Of a stretch of 54,795 nt of DNA, positions 16,652-26,365 are shown one piece after another. The stretch covers positions 42,555-97,349 of the forward strand of contig DKDI01000015.1 of assembly GCA_002449305.1 (NCBI GenBank), written 5' to 3'. Under the pieces are notes generated by a model. That model worked only from the letters and a program-made list of their open reading frames with translations. It was not told the DNA's origin and searched no databases. This DNA is from Treponema sp. UBA6852. Lineage in GTDB: Bacteria > Spirochaetota > Spirochaetia > Treponematales > Treponemataceae. A program made the position numbers and the translations under genes. Position 1 is the stretch's first letter. The number at the start of each line of letters is the position of its first letter.

Positions 16652-17860
16652 ATGGGAGAATACAGATTTTTTCCTGACCGTCCTGTTTCAAACTATAGAA
16701 AAAGCGATTCAGTTTTTATTGTCTGCACTTTGCTTTTGTGGGGACTTGGAATTTTTACGCTTTATGTTTGTTCTCCTGGAGTTGGAGAGCGGTTCTTCGG
16801 AAATAAAAATTATTTTTTAAACAGGCAAATTGTTTCTTCTGTAGTCGGATTTGCCGGACTGATTTTTTTTGCAGTTGTTCCAGTAAAGAAAATTCGGAAA
16901 TTTGTTTTTATGTTTGCCGTGATTGCTTTTGTTCTTTGCATTCTTGCGTTTCTTCCTGGAATTGGAAGCGAAAGAAAAGGAGCTTCAAGATGGATTGTGA
17001 TTCCGCATTTATTTTCTTTTCAGCCGTCGGAGCTTGTGAAGTTTGCAATTGTAATGTATTTGGCACACATGTTTGACGCGCATTCTTCTGAATATGAAGA
17101 AAGCTCCAAGGAATTTATTTATCCAGTTGCGGCGCTTTTGCTTTTCGTTATTGTGATTTTTTGCCAGAGAAATTTGTCCACAGGAATTTTTGTTTTTGCC
17201 CTTGGTGTGGCAATGTTTATTTTGTCCGGCGCATCTTTGAAATGGCTTGTTCCGTTTTCTATTCTTGCGATTCCTGCCGCTGTTATTTTGATTTCCATGG
17301 AAGAATATCGCTTGATGAGAATTCTTGCGTATCTTTTTCCTGAAAAATTCAGGTTAACAGCTGGTTACCAAACTTCAGCATCTGAAAGAGCAATTGGCGC
17401 AGGTGGAATTTGGGGAACTGGAATTGGAGACGGGCTTGAAAAAATTTCTGCAATTCCTGAAATTCAGACTGACTATATTTTTTCAGGCTGGGCTACAATG
17501 ATGGGACTTTTTGGCGTAACGTCTTATTTTATTTTGCTTATAGTTTTTGCTTGCCGCGGATTTAAAATCGCTCTTAGCTGTCCGGATCGGTTTGCGGCTT
17601 ACGGCTCATTCGGATGCACGCTTTGCATTTTTTGCCAGTCGGTTTTTAACTGCGCTGTTGTCTGCGGAGCTTCACCTACAACAGGAATTCCTTTGCCGTT
17701 TTTTTCTTCGGGAGGTTCGTCTCTTATAATAACACTTTGCATGTGTGGATTTGTTATAAACGCTTCCCACTGCGATGCCGATAAAGAATCAGGGCAAACT
17801 TTGAAAAATAAATTTGATAATATTGAAACAATTGGGGGAGTTGTAGTTGAATATGAGTGA
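16652..17860 (+). CDS. ftsW: Septal peptidoglycan glycosyltransferase FtsW (SEDS family)
   Basis: A polytopic membrane protein of about 402 residues with roughly ten membrane helices and SEDS motifs: FQPSELVKFA, GYQTSASERAIGAGG with GTGIGDG, DYIFSGWATMMG, and GIPLPFFSSGGSS. It polymerises glycan strands at the septum with a class B PBP. ATG 16652 is preferred, with GGCGGAG 10 nt upstream; a GTG at 16646 overlapping the murF stop is possible. Its position inside the dcw cluster favours FtsW over RodA. Confidence 0.95.
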   Translation: MGEYRFFPDRPVSNYRKSDSVFIVCTLLLWGLGIFTLYVCSPGVGERFFGNKNYFLNRQIVSSVVGFAGLIFFAVVPVKKIRKFVFMFAVIAFVLCILAFLPGIGSERKGASRWIVIPHLFSFQPSELVKFAIVMYLAHMFDAHSSEYEESSKEFIYPVAALLLFVIVIFCQRNLSTGIFVFALGVAMFILSGASLKWLVPFSILAIPAAVILISMEEYRLMRILAYLFPEKFRLTAGYQTSASERAIGAGGIWGTGIGDGLEKISAIPEIQTDYIFSGWATMMGLFGVTSYFILLIVFACRGFKIALSCPDRFAAYGSFGCTLCIFCQSVFNCAVVCGASPTTGIPLPFFSSGGSSLIITLCMCGFVINASHCDADKESGQTLKNKFDNIETIGGVVVEYE

Positions 17861-18695
17861 CGCGGCGATTTCTGATTTTGATGAATTTTTTGGTTCCTTT
17901 GAATCTGTAAAAACTTCTGAAAAGGCGGACCAGAAGACAAGTGAAAAAAAATATATTGTTCTCAAAATTGTTGTTTTTGTGCTTGGATTTTTTCTTTTTG
18001 TTGAAGGAATTATCTACGCTCTTGTGCTTCCGTGTTTTGGACGTCCAGCTATAATTTATTCAGGCTTGGATTCTTTTGCGCGGAAAGACATTGCGGAACG
18101 CCTTGCGCCTATTTCAAATTCATCTTGGACAGGATTTGATACAGACCGCGCGGCTTCGATTTTGAGCAATGTTTCTTATATTGAAAGAGTTTCTGTTGAC
18201 AAACGTTTTCCAGATAAAATTTTTATTTCTGTGAAGGAAAGAGTTCCTGTTGCAAAAACTATTCTTTCTGTAAATGGCGTGTCAAAGTCTGTTCAAATCG
18301 ACGAAAATTGTGTACTATTCAGCATACAGTCAGATTCCATTTTGCAGGACAGTTCTGTTCCTCTTATTTCAGGACTTCCTATTGAAAATCTTCAGGAAGG
18401 GATGAGGCTTCCGGCAAAGTACCGTGTGCTTATGGAGCAAATTTCAGCGATTAGAAATTTGCCTCAGAAATATTTTGCCGCGATTTCAGAAATTCAGGTT
18501 GTGCCTAAAGAGTATGGAAACTACGAACTTGTTTTGTATCCTACGCAGGCAAAAGTCAGAGTTCTTACCGACCGCTCTTTGACTGAAGATGCGCTGAAGT
18601 ACATGATGGTTGTTCTTGACGTTGTAAATTCTATAGAACCGGATGTTGTGGAAGTTGATTTGCGATACGATTCGCTTTCATACAGATGCCGTTGA
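17853..18695 (+). CDS. ftsQ: Division protein FtsQ/DivIB
   Basis: About 280 residues: a cytoplasmic N-terminus, one membrane helix (about 34-56; VVFVLGFFLFVEGIIYALV), a POTRA domain (YIERVSVDKRFPDKIFISVKE, abbreviated VDKRFPDKIFISV) and a beta domain (MRLPAKYRVLMEQISAIR). It links early and late division proteins. ATG 17853 overlaps ftsW, but GGGGGAG is 12 nt away; a TTG at 17847, 6 nt from that site, may be the real start. The stop is 12 nt before the ftsA start. Confidence 0.9.
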   Translation: MSDAAISDFDEFFGSFESVKTSEKADQKTSEKKYIVLKIVVFVLGFFLFVEGIIYALVLPCFGRPAIIYSGLDSFARKDIAERLAPISNSSWTGFDTDRAASILSNVSYIERVSVDKRFPDKIFISVKERVPVAKTILSVNGVSKSVQIDENCVLFSIQSDSILQDSSVPLISGLPIENLQEGMRLPAKYRVLMEQISAIRNLPQKYFAAISEIQVVPKEYGNYELVLYPTQAKVRVLTDRSLTEDALKYMMVVLDVVNSIEPDVVEVDLRYDSLSYRCR

Positions 18696-18707
18696 GTGAG
18701 GAATATT

Positions 18708-19952
18708 TTGGCTCGGACGATTGTTGGTCTTGATATTGGCACTTGCTGGATCAGGACAGTTATTGCAGAAATAAATGCAAATGACGAAATTGAAATAATA
18801 GGAATTTCAAAAAAGCCGTCTCAGGGAGTTAGAAACGGAATAATCGTCAATATTGATGCAACAAAAAATGTAATAAAAGAAACAATTGAAGCTGCCGAAA
18901 TCAGTGCGGGAACAACAGTTGTTGAAGTATATACTTCAATTGGCGGTTCACAGGTTACAAGTCTTCCTTCTACTGGCGTTGTTGGTGCAGATCCTAAAGG
19001 CGGAAACCGTGAAGTTGAAATCAAGATGGAAGCAAAAAAACGTGCGTTGGATTGCGCCCAGGCTGTTTCAATTCCGCTGAATGAAATTCTTCTTCACATT
19101 CTTCCGCAGGAATATCTTGTTGACGGAAGAGAATATGCGAATCCAATCGGAATAAAAGGCGTGCGGCTTGAAGTAAAAACTTTGCTTTTAAAAGTTTCAA
19201 CTTCGGCCTATGCAAATATAAACGAATGCATAATGCGCGCTGAATATCAGCTTAGAAGAATTACACTTAAAACTTTGGCGGCTGCCTATGCAACTTTAAG
19301 GGAAGACGAGCGCGATCTTGGCTCTATTTTAATTGATTTGGGTGGCGGCTCTACCGATGTAATTGTTCTTAACAAAGACGCTCCGGTTTTTACAACTTCA
19401 ATTCCTGCAGGCGGAAACCGTGTTACAAACGATATTTCAGAAGTAATGGGCGTTCCTTTTTCTGTAGCTGAAGAATTGAAAATAAAGTACGGCACTTGCT
19501 GGCTTAATGAAGGCGAAGAAAATGAGGAAGTTATAATTCCCGGGGTTGGAGGACTTCCTCCTGAACTTACGAATAAAGCTGCCTTAAGTGAAATTATAAC
19601 GGCTCGGGTTGAAGAAATACTTGTTTCTGCAAAAAAAGAAGTTGTCAGACATTCTGGACTTACGGAGCTTAGGGGAACGATTGTTCTTACTGGCGGCGGC
19701 GCTCTTATGCCTGGCATCGAGACTCTTGCACAGGAAGTTTGGAAGACAACTGCTGTTAGAATCGGTTGCTGCGCGGATTTTGGCGGTGCTGATGATTCTT
19801 ATAGAAACGCAGATTTTGCGACTGCTGTGGGACTTGTTCTTGCGAATAAAAACGATGATTCTTCTGCGGCAGTTTCCCATAAAGTTTCAAAAAAACAAAA
19901 GCAGGATTCCAAGCCTAGCTGGTTTAAAAACTTGCTAAAAAAGATAAACTGA
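18708..19952 (+). CDS. ftsA: Actin-like division protein FtsA
   Basis: About 414 residues of the actin/Hsp70 fold anchor FtsZ to the membrane. The phosphate-binding segments VGLDIGTCWIRT and LIDLGGGSTDV, and the adenosine motif VLTGGGALMPG, are present. The C-terminal tail KPSWFKNLLKKIN is an amphipathic membrane-targeting helix. The start is set at TTG 18708 because GTGAGGA lies six nt upstream; the longer GTG at 18696 is itself part of that ribosome site. Confidence 0.96.
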   Translation: MARTIVGLDIGTCWIRTVIAEINANDEIEIIGISKKPSQGVRNGIIVNIDATKNVIKETIEAAEISAGTTVVEVYTSIGGSQVTSLPSTGVVGADPKGGNREVEIKMEAKKRALDCAQAVSIPLNEILLHILPQEYLVDGREYANPIGIKGVRLEVKTLLLKVSTSAYANINECIMRAEYQLRRITLKTLAAAYATLREDERDLGSILIDLGGGSTDVIVLNKDAPVFTTSIPAGGNRVTNDISEVMGVPFSVAEELKIKYGTCWLNEGEENEEVIIPGVGGLPPELTNKAALSEIITARVEEILVSAKKEVVRHSGLTELRGTIVLTGGGALMPGIETLAQEVWKTTAVRIGCCADFGGADDSYRNADFATAVGLVLANKNDDSSAAVSHKVSKKQKQDSKPSWFKNLLKKIN

Positions 19953-20027
19953 TAAACTAAATATTTTTGGATGCGCTCTGCTTTTAATGGGGATTAAGAA
20001 ACAGAATGCGCGGGTCGGGAGGAAAAT

Positions 20028-21515
20028 ATGGAATTTACAAATGTTGAAGATACGTCTTCTCAAAAAATGAATGTGCCGCTGAATGGTTCAGTTTTGCAGC
20101 CGCCTTCAAATGTTGCAAATGACGAGCCGTTAAATTTTGATGATGAGCTTGGTGACATAAATCCCACTGTTATAAAAATTATTGGCTGTGGCGGTGGTGG
20201 CTCCAGTGCGGTTCAGCGCATGATTGAAGACGGAGTTTCTGGTGTTCAGTTTATTGTTTTAAATACAGACAAACAGGCTTTGCATAAATCAACTGCGCAG
20301 CTAAGAGTTCCAATCGGACAGAAAATTACAGGCGGACTTGGCGCGGGCGGAAATCCTGCTGTTGGCGAAAATGCCGCAAAAGAAGATGCCGAACGTATTT
20401 CAAGAATTATTTCAGGCGCAAACATGGTTATTATAACTGCAGGAATGGGCGGAGGAACTGGAACTGGTTCTGCGCCTGTTGTTGCAGAACTTTCACATAA
20501 CGCTGGAATTCTTACGATTGCCGTTGTTACAACTCCTTTTGAATTTGAAGGAAAAGTCCGCATGGATAACGCTATGGAAGGACTTGAAAAACTCAGGCAG
20601 AATGTAGACAGTTTGATTGTTCTTCCTAATGATTTGATTTTTAAGGCTGTTGAAAATGTAGACCACCGCATGACTTTTAGAGAGCAGTTTAAATTTGCAG
20701 ACGGACTTTTGTGCGCTGGAGTAAAGGGAATTACAGAACTTATCACTCAGCCTGGCGATATAAACCTTGATTTTGCTGATGTAAGAAAAATAATGTACGG
20801 TTCAGGCGACTCGATTCTTGGCGTTGGAAAAGGCAAAGGCGAAAATAGAGTCAACGAAGCTGTTGAAGGTGCAATTGCAAATCCGCTTCTTGAAAACCGC
20901 CAGATTGACGGCGCAAGAAAAATTCTCATTAATATAACAAGCAATGGAAATTTGGATTTGGAAGAAACCCAGGATATTGTTAATTTAATCAAGCATTCAG
21001 CAAGCAAAGAGGCGGAAATAATCTTTGGGCTTTCAGAGAATTCTGCAATGGAAGACGACGAAGTTTCCGTTACTGTAATTGCAACCGATTTTAGCGGCAA
21101 TGATGACTTTGCAACTTCAGTTCCTTTGGAAGAAGATGAAAAAGATGATTCTGTTGCTGACTATGGCGAATTTATCCGTGCTTTGGGCGGAAAAACTGAA
21201 TCAGAATCAAAGCCTGCAAAAACTTCAGAACATTTTAGTTCCATAGATTTTAAGAATTCTTCAGTTGAAAATTCTGTTTCAAAAGAAAATGATGAAACTT
21301 CATTTGCTCCAGCGGAATCTCTTGGTGAGCGGGAAACTGTTTCGCTTGTAGAAAATCAGCCTGAAGAAAAAAATTCTACAGAAGAAAAAAGGCCGTTTTC
21401 AGGGCACAAGCTTCCTGCGGGAATAAAAATTGATCCGAACGACATAAATCAGCCGGCAATTTATAGAAAACGCCTGAACGGACTTTCGCGCTCCATAGAT
21501 TTGACGCAGCTTTAA
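20028..21515 (+). CDS. ftsZ: Tubulin-like division GTPase FtsZ, long C-terminal linker
   Basis: This 495-residue GTPase forms the division ring. The tubulin signature GGGTGTGSAPVVAEL is intact, as are GCGGGGSSAVQRM and LNTDKQAL. The GTPase body ends near residue 370; an acidic Ser/Glu-rich linker of about 90 residues follows, longer than in most species, and then a conserved tail (DINQPAIYRKR). That tail resembles the FtsA/ZipA-binding peptide of other FtsZs. A strong ribosome site GGGAGG precedes the ATG. A 75-nt gap separates it from ftsA. Confidence 0.98.
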   Translation: MEFTNVEDTSSQKMNVPLNGSVLQPPSNVANDEPLNFDDELGDINPTVIKIIGCGGGGSSAVQRMIEDGVSGVQFIVLNTDKQALHKSTAQLRVPIGQKITGGLGAGGNPAVGENAAKEDAERISRIISGANMVIITAGMGGGTGTGSAPVVAELSHNAGILTIAVVTTPFEFEGKVRMDNAMEGLEKLRQNVDSLIVLPNDLIFKAVENVDHRMTFREQFKFADGLLCAGVKGITELITQPGDINLDFADVRKIMYGSGDSILGVGKGKGENRVNEAVEGAIANPLLENRQIDGARKILINITSNGNLDLEETQDIVNLIKHSASKEAEIIFGLSENSAMEDDEVSVTVIATDFSGNDDFATSVPLEEDEKDDSVADYGEFIRALGGKTESESKPAKTSEHFSSIDFKNSSVENSVSKENDETSFAPAESLGERETVSLVENQPEEKNSTEEKRPFSGHKLPAGIKIDPNDINQPAIYRKRLNGLSRSIDLTQL

Positions 21516-21518
21516 TTT

Positions 21519-22412
21519 ATGGAAAAAAAATCTCTGCTTCAGGAATTTTACAGTGAGCTTCTTTTTGTGGAAAATCACGGAAAACTGACGGCGGAAACTT
21601 ATTTAATTTGCGTTCAGGAATTTCTTGACTATCTGGAAAAAAACGAAACGCCGCTAGAAAATGTTACAGTTCAAACTTTGCTTTATTATGCGGCTTTTAG
21701 AAAAACTTCCGGAAGAAAAGAAATTACGCTTGCAAAAGATTTGTCTGCGCTTAGAATTTTTGGTTCGTTTTTAGTCCGAAAAAAAATATGGATTGAAAAT
21801 TTTGCGCATGAAATTGGAAAACCGAAAGTTTCGAGAGCCTTGCCAAAAGTTTTGGAAGTTAAACAGGTTGACAGTCTTTTATCTTCAATTGATGTGAAAA
21901 AGCCGCTTGGAATAAGAGACCGCGCGTTGTATGAAGTGATTTACAGCTGCGGACTTCGGATTAGCGAGGCTTGTTCACTTTTAATTTCGAATGTTCATTT
22001 TGATGAAAAACTGATTCTTGTCTGCGGAAAAGGCAGCAAAGAGCGTCTTGTTCCGTTTGGTGAGGATGCGGCGTTTTGGCTTAAAAAATGGATTTTTGAA
22101 ATTCGTCCCGGATTCGTGGGAAGTAGAATTATTCCCGAAGTTTTTGTAAATTCTAAAGGGAATCCTATTTCAAGAAAAGGAATTTGGAAGAATTTCAAGA
22201 AAATGGGGAAAAAAACTGGAATTGAAGCGAAAGTCCACACTTTGCGCCATTCCTTTGCAACTCATTTGCTTTCAGGCGGAGCGGACTTAAGATCAGTGCA
22301 GGAACTTTTGGGACACTCTGATTTGTCTACGACGCAAATTTATACGCACATAGACGATTCAAGACTTGAAGAAAGCCACAGGGATTTTTTTCCAGGCCAT
22401 AAAACTGAATAA
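21519..22412 (+). CDS. Tyrosine recombinase, XerC/XerD type (first of two)
   Basis: A 297-residue recombinase of the chromosome-dimer resolution type. An N-terminal SAM-like core-binding domain (about 1-90) is followed by the catalytic domain with Arg in YSCGLRISEACSLL, H-x-x-R in HTLRHSFATHLLSGG, His in LLGHSDLSTT, and the nucleophile Tyr in TTQIYTHID. It starts 3 nt after ftsZ without a visible ribosome site, suggesting coupled translation. A second Xer gene lies 4 kb downstream; which is XerC and which XerD cannot be settled here. Confidence 0.93.
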   Translation: MEKKSLLQEFYSELLFVENHGKLTAETYLICVQEFLDYLEKNETPLENVTVQTLLYYAAFRKTSGRKEITLAKDLSALRIFGSFLVRKKIWIENFAHEIGKPKVSRALPKVLEVKQVDSLLSSIDVKKPLGIRDRALYEVIYSCGLRISEACSLLISNVHFDEKLILVCGKGSKERLVPFGEDAAFWLKKWIFEIRPGFVGSRIIPEVFVNSKGNPISRKGIWKNFKKMGKKTGIEAKVHTLRHSFATHLLSGGADLRSVQELLGHSDLSTTQIYTHIDDSRLEESHRDFFPGHKTE

Positions 22413-22429
22413 AACAACGGAGGATTTTT

Positions 22430-23164
22430 ATGAAAAAAATTATTAAAATTTCGTTTGCGCTTTTTATTGCTTTTGCGGCGATTTCTTGTTCTCCTTCTTA
22501 TAATTCTGTAAAGCGAATGCAGCGAATTGAGGAAGGTGTTTCAAATCCTACGACAAAAGAAGAACTTGAGGAAGCTATAAAAAAATACGATGCCCGCGCA
22601 ATGGATTTAGCTTTAACAGAAGGTCAGATTGGAATTTGGTATAAAATTCTTGGAACTCGTTATATTGACCAACAAATGTACGGAAAAGCTTTGGAATGTT
22701 TTCAAAAGGCTTTGTCTTATTATCCGGACAACGCAAATCTTTATTATTACGTAGGAAGCTGCGCAGGACACATGGCTAATGCGAGCCTTGATTTTGATGC
22801 GAAAGGAACTTCCTCAGATGAAGCGATAAAAAAAATGAATTATCTTCGGCTTGCGGAAAATTCGTATCTTCAGGCATTAAAAATTGATCCTAATTATTAC
22901 CGTGTTTTGTACGGACTTGGAATTCTTTATGTTTTTGAATTCGGTCAGGGCGACAAGGCGGTTCCTTATCTTGAAAAATTCCTTTCTGTTCAAACTAGAG
23001 ACACAAATGCAATGTTTGCTCTTGCAGGCGCGTATTATTTAACATATCAGTTTGACAAGGCAATTGAACTTTACGACAAGATTATTGAGCTAAAGCCCAA
23101 TGCTGAAAAAGTTCAGGCTGCCCAGGAAAACAAAAAGAAATGCCTTGAACTTCAGTATAAATAA
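22430..23164 (+). CDS. TPR-repeat lipoprotein
   Basis: A 244-residue protein with a lipoprotein signal peptide (MKKIIKISFALFIAFAAISC, lipobox Cys near residue 20) and at least three tetratricopeptide repeats (MYGKALECFQKALSYYPDN; AENSYLQALKIDPNYY; YQFDKAIELYDKIIELKPN). It is presumably anchored to a membrane as a protein-interaction scaffold. The ribosome site GGAGG is clear. The location between xer and dprA gives no functional hint beyond possible co-expression with the division cluster. Confidence 0.85.
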   Translation: MKKIIKISFALFIAFAAISCSPSYNSVKRMQRIEEGVSNPTTKEELEEAIKKYDARAMDLALTEGQIGIWYKILGTRYIDQQMYGKALECFQKALSYYPDNANLYYYVGSCAGHMANASLDFDAKGTSSDEAIKKMNYLRLAENSYLQALKIDPNYYRVLYGLGILYVFEFGQGDKAVPYLEKFLSVQTRDTNAMFALAGAYYLTYQFDKAIELYDKIIELKPNAEKVQAAQENKKKCLELQYK

Positions 23165-23202
23165 AATTTGCATTTTATAACAGTTTTTTATATCTTTTTC
23201 TT

Positions 23203-24159
23203 GTGGATATTTTAGACATTGCAATTTCATCAATAACATTCCTTTCTGCCAAAGAAAAAATTCTTTTAAAGAAAAATATTGACAGCATGGATAATCTTGC
23301 GTTACTGTCTATAGAAGAGCTTTCTACTATTATAGGCAGAAGTTTGGGAAGGGCGGTTTGGAATGGAAATGTTTGCAGGGCTTTCGCTGAAAAAAGTTTT
23401 AGGCTTGCAGAATCAAAAGGGATAAATTCCGTTTTTTATTATGAAGCGGAATTTCCTGCTATGCTTAGGACTATTCCAGATCCTCCTTATGCATTTTTTT
23501 ACCGTGGAACTTTAGAAGCCTTGAAAAAGCCTTGTGTTTCTGTTGTGGGAACAAGACGTGTTTGTGAAAAGACTGCGCGTGCGGCTTTTGGCTTTGCAAA
23601 GGAGGCTGCTTTTTCCGCTCTGACTGTCATTTCAGGACTCGCGAATGGAATTGACAGTTTTGCTCATAAAGGTGCTCTTGCCTCTGGAATTTTACAGTCA
23701 ACTGCGGCGATTCTTCCGTGCGGAATAGATACAGTTGTTCCGTATGGAAACAGAAGTCTTGCCCAGCAGATTGTAAAAGACGGTGGATTTATTGCAAGTG
23801 AATATGTTCCCGGCATTCCTGCTGAGCCTTGGAGATTTGTTCAGCGGAACAGGCTTGTGGCGGCATTGTCTTCATGCACTGTCGTTGTTCATGCTCCTGC
23901 TGGAAGCGGTGCTCTTATTACTGCTGATTTCGCCCTTGATTACAACCGTGATGTTGTTTTTCATTCGGCTGGATTTTGCAGTGAAGCTGAAAAAAATGGG
24001 CGTGGCGGAAAGAAAAATGTCCGTGCTTCTGAAAAGTTTATTGAGGAAGGAGCTCCGGTTATAGAAAACTATGCGGATTTTGTCGCGGTAAGAAAAAATG
24101 CTCCGGGATTTAAAGTCTGTAAAAATAAAGGACAGCTTGAATTTTTTGATTCGTGCTGA
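23203..24159 (+). CDS. dprA: DNA processing protein DprA (Smf)
   Basis: A 318-residue protein that binds single-stranded DNA and loads RecA during uptake or recombination. The Rossmann-like core is evident: SVVGTRRVCEKT, VISGLANGIDSFAHKGAL, ILPCGIDTVVPYGN, and EYVPGIPAEPWRFVQRNRLVAALS. The N-terminal SAM-like helices are present. It starts at GTG 23203 without a good ribosome site. The C-terminus is short and lacks a clear winged helix. It is placed directly before topA, a common order. Confidence 0.95.
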   Translation: MDILDIAISSITFLSAKEKILLKKNIDSMDNLALLSIEELSTIIGRSLGRAVWNGNVCRAFAEKSFRLAESKGINSVFYYEAEFPAMLRTIPDPPYAFFYRGTLEALKKPCVSVVGTRRVCEKTARAAFGFAKEAAFSALTVISGLANGIDSFAHKGALASGILQSTAAILPCGIDTVVPYGNRSLAQQIVKDGGFIASEYVPGIPAEPWRFVQRNRLVAALSSCTVVVHAPAGSGALITADFALDYNRDVVFHSAGFCSEAEKNGRGGKKNVRASEKFIEEGAPVIENYADFVAVRKNAPGFKVCKNKGQLEFFDSC

Positions 24160-24169
24160 CAGGTGGATT

Positions 24170-26365
24170 ATGGCTGAAAAAACTGCTAAAAAAACATCGA
24201 AAAAAGAGACTAAAAAGAACACTCTGATTATTGTTGAGTCTCCTGCGAAAGCAAAGACAATTGAGCATTATCTTGGAACTGGCTACACGGTAAAGGCTTC
24301 TATGGGACATCTTATTGATTTGCCCAAAAGCCGCATCGCAATCGATGTAAATAATAATTTTCAGCCGGAATATATAACTGTCCGCGGGCGTGCAAAGCTT
24401 TTAAAGGAACTGCAAAAAGATGCAAAAAATTCTTCTGGCGTTTTGCTTGCATCGGATAATGACCGCGAAGGTGAAGCAATTGCTTGGCATTTGAATAATG
24501 CGCTCAAGGAAAAAACAGAAGCTCCTATACATCGCATTGTTTTTAATGAAATCACTCCGGTTGCAATAAAAGAATCTGTAAAAAATCCACGTGAAATAGA
24601 CGAGGCAAAGGTAAATGCGCAGAAAGCCCGCCGTGTTCTTGACAGGCTTGTTGGCTATAATTTGAGTCCGCTTCTTTGGAAAAAAGTAAAAAATGGACTT
24701 AGCGCTGGTCGTGTTCAGTCTGTTGCGTTGCGTCTTATTTGCGAGCGTGAAAAGGAAGTTGAAGATTTTATTCCTGAAGAATATTGGTCTCTTGATGCGG
24801 ATTTTGCAAAGGGAAAGAATAAATTTACGGCTCAGCTTGTCCAATACAAAGGAACAAAGCCTGAACTGAAAAATGAAAATGCTGTTAATGATATTATAAA
24901 AGAAATTCAAAACAGCGAATGCAAAGTTTTAGATATAAAGGAAACTGAAAAAACTGTTCGTCCAAAGCCGCCTTTTACGACTTCAAAACTTCAGCAGGCA
25001 GCGGCAAACAGGCTCAGTTTTACTTCAAGAAAAACAATGCAGATTGCCCAGCGTCTTTATGAAGGCGTGCAGATTGGAAACACGCGCGTTGGACTTATTA
25101 CCTATATGCGTACCGATTCTGTCCGCATAAGCCAGACTGCTATAAATGATGTAAGAGACTGGATTGGAAAAAATTTTCCGGAGGATCTTCCTGCTGAAAA
25201 AATTGAGTATGCGGTTGGAAAAAGCGCGCAGGATGCCCACGAAGCAATTCGTCCGACTTATGTAAAGTATACTCCAGACAGCGTAAAGGAATATTTAACT
25301 CGTGAAGAACTTCGCTTGTATTCAATTATTTGGGAACGTTTTGTTTCGAGCCAGATGAACAATGCAAAGTCAAAGACAACCAGCGTTGATATTCAGGCTG
25401 GAGACGCTTTGTTCCGTGTGAGTGCAAGCAAGCTAAGCCACAAAGGCTTTTATAATGTTATAAAGACACTTTCTTCTAAAGAAGATGTAACCGGAAGCCT
25501 TCCATCTCTCAAGATTGGCGAAATTCTTTCAAGCGGAAAATTTTACCCTGAACAGCATTTTACTCAAGGCCCGGCCCGTTACACCGACGCTTCAATGGTA
25601 AAAACTTTGGAGGAAAAAGGAATTGGCCGCCCGTCAACTTACGCGCCTATAATTTCAGTTTTGCTTGACCGCTATTATGTTACACGGAATAATAAGCAGC
25701 TTGTTCCTACGATGCTCGGAAAAATTATCTGTAAAATTCTTGTGGAATCATTTCCCGATGTTATAAATGAGCAGTTTACTTCGGAAGTTGAAAATGATCT
25801 TGACAAGGTGGAGCAGAATGAGCTTGTCTGGAACAATATGATTGCGGATTTCTTTGGACCGTTTAAAAATCGTGTTGAAGAAGTCATGGAAAATCAGGAA
25901 AGTTTAAAAGGAACACTTGATGAGCCTACTGACGAAATCTGTGAAAAGTGTGGAAAACCAATGGTGAAAAAACTTGGCCGCTTCGGGTATTTTCTTGCCT
26001 GTTCTGGATTTCCTGAGTGCCACAATACAAAAAGTGTTCCGCTTGCAAAATGTCCGCGAAAAGGCTGCGATGGACATATCGTTGCAAGAAAAACAAAAGG
26101 ACGCGGAAAAGAATTCTATGGATGCACAAATTATCCAGAATGCACATTTATTTCGCATTTTAAGCCGATTGACGTTTATTGCCCTAAGTGCGGATGGTTT
26201 CTTGTTGAAAAATATGACAAGAAAAACGGCTCATATAAAAGCTGTATAAATCCTGACTGCGACTATCTCCATTCAGCGGATGAAGCAGTTGCTGCTGAAG
26301 CTGCAGGAGAATTTGCAAAGGCAAATAAGGCTGATAAAGAGTCAAAAGAATCCCAAAATGCCTGA
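24170..26365 (+). CDS. topA: DNA topoisomerase I
   Basis: About 731 residues of type IA topoisomerase relax negative supercoils. TOPRIM motifs IVESPAKAKTIEHYLG and ASDNDREGEAIAWHL are followed by RRVLDRLVGYNLSPLLW and the active-site Tyr in GLITYMRTDSVRIS. Three C-terminal four-cysteine zinc ribbons follow (CEKCGKP..., CPRKGCDG..., CPKCGWF...). ATG 24170 with AGGTGG just upstream is the start; the upstream in-frame extension overlaps dprA and is not used. It overlaps the next xer gene by 8 nt. Confidence 0.97.
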   Translation: MAEKTAKKTSKKETKKNTLIIVESPAKAKTIEHYLGTGYTVKASMGHLIDLPKSRIAIDVNNNFQPEYITVRGRAKLLKELQKDAKNSSGVLLASDNDREGEAIAWHLNNALKEKTEAPIHRIVFNEITPVAIKESVKNPREIDEAKVNAQKARRVLDRLVGYNLSPLLWKKVKNGLSAGRVQSVALRLICEREKEVEDFIPEEYWSLDADFAKGKNKFTAQLVQYKGTKPELKNENAVNDIIKEIQNSECKVLDIKETEKTVRPKPPFTTSKLQQAAANRLSFTSRKTMQIAQRLYEGVQIGNTRVGLITYMRTDSVRISQTAINDVRDWIGKNFPEDLPAEKIEYAVGKSAQDAHEAIRPTYVKYTPDSVKEYLTREELRLYSIIWERFVSSQMNNAKSKTTSVDIQAGDALFRVSASKLSHKGFYNVIKTLSSKEDVTGSLPSLKIGEILSSGKFYPEQHFTQGPARYTDASMVKTLEEKGIGRPSTYAPIISVLLDRYYVTRNNKQLVPTMLGKIICKILVESFPDVINEQFTSEVENDLDKVEQNELVWNNMIADFFGPFKNRVEEVMENQESLKGTLDEPTDEICEKCGKPMVKKLGRFGYFLACSGFPECHNTKSVPLAKCPRKGCDGHIVARKTKGRGKEFYGCTNYPECTFISHFKPIDVYCPKCGWFLVEKYDKKNGSYKSCINPDCDYLHSADEAVAAEAAGEFAKANKADKESKESQNA

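Noticed and set aside
20003..20027. Separate ftsZ promoter in the ftsA-ftsZ gap
   Set aside because: The 75-nt gap shows a strong ribosome site but no convincing -35/-10 pair; only a loose GCGC-containing dyad is visible.
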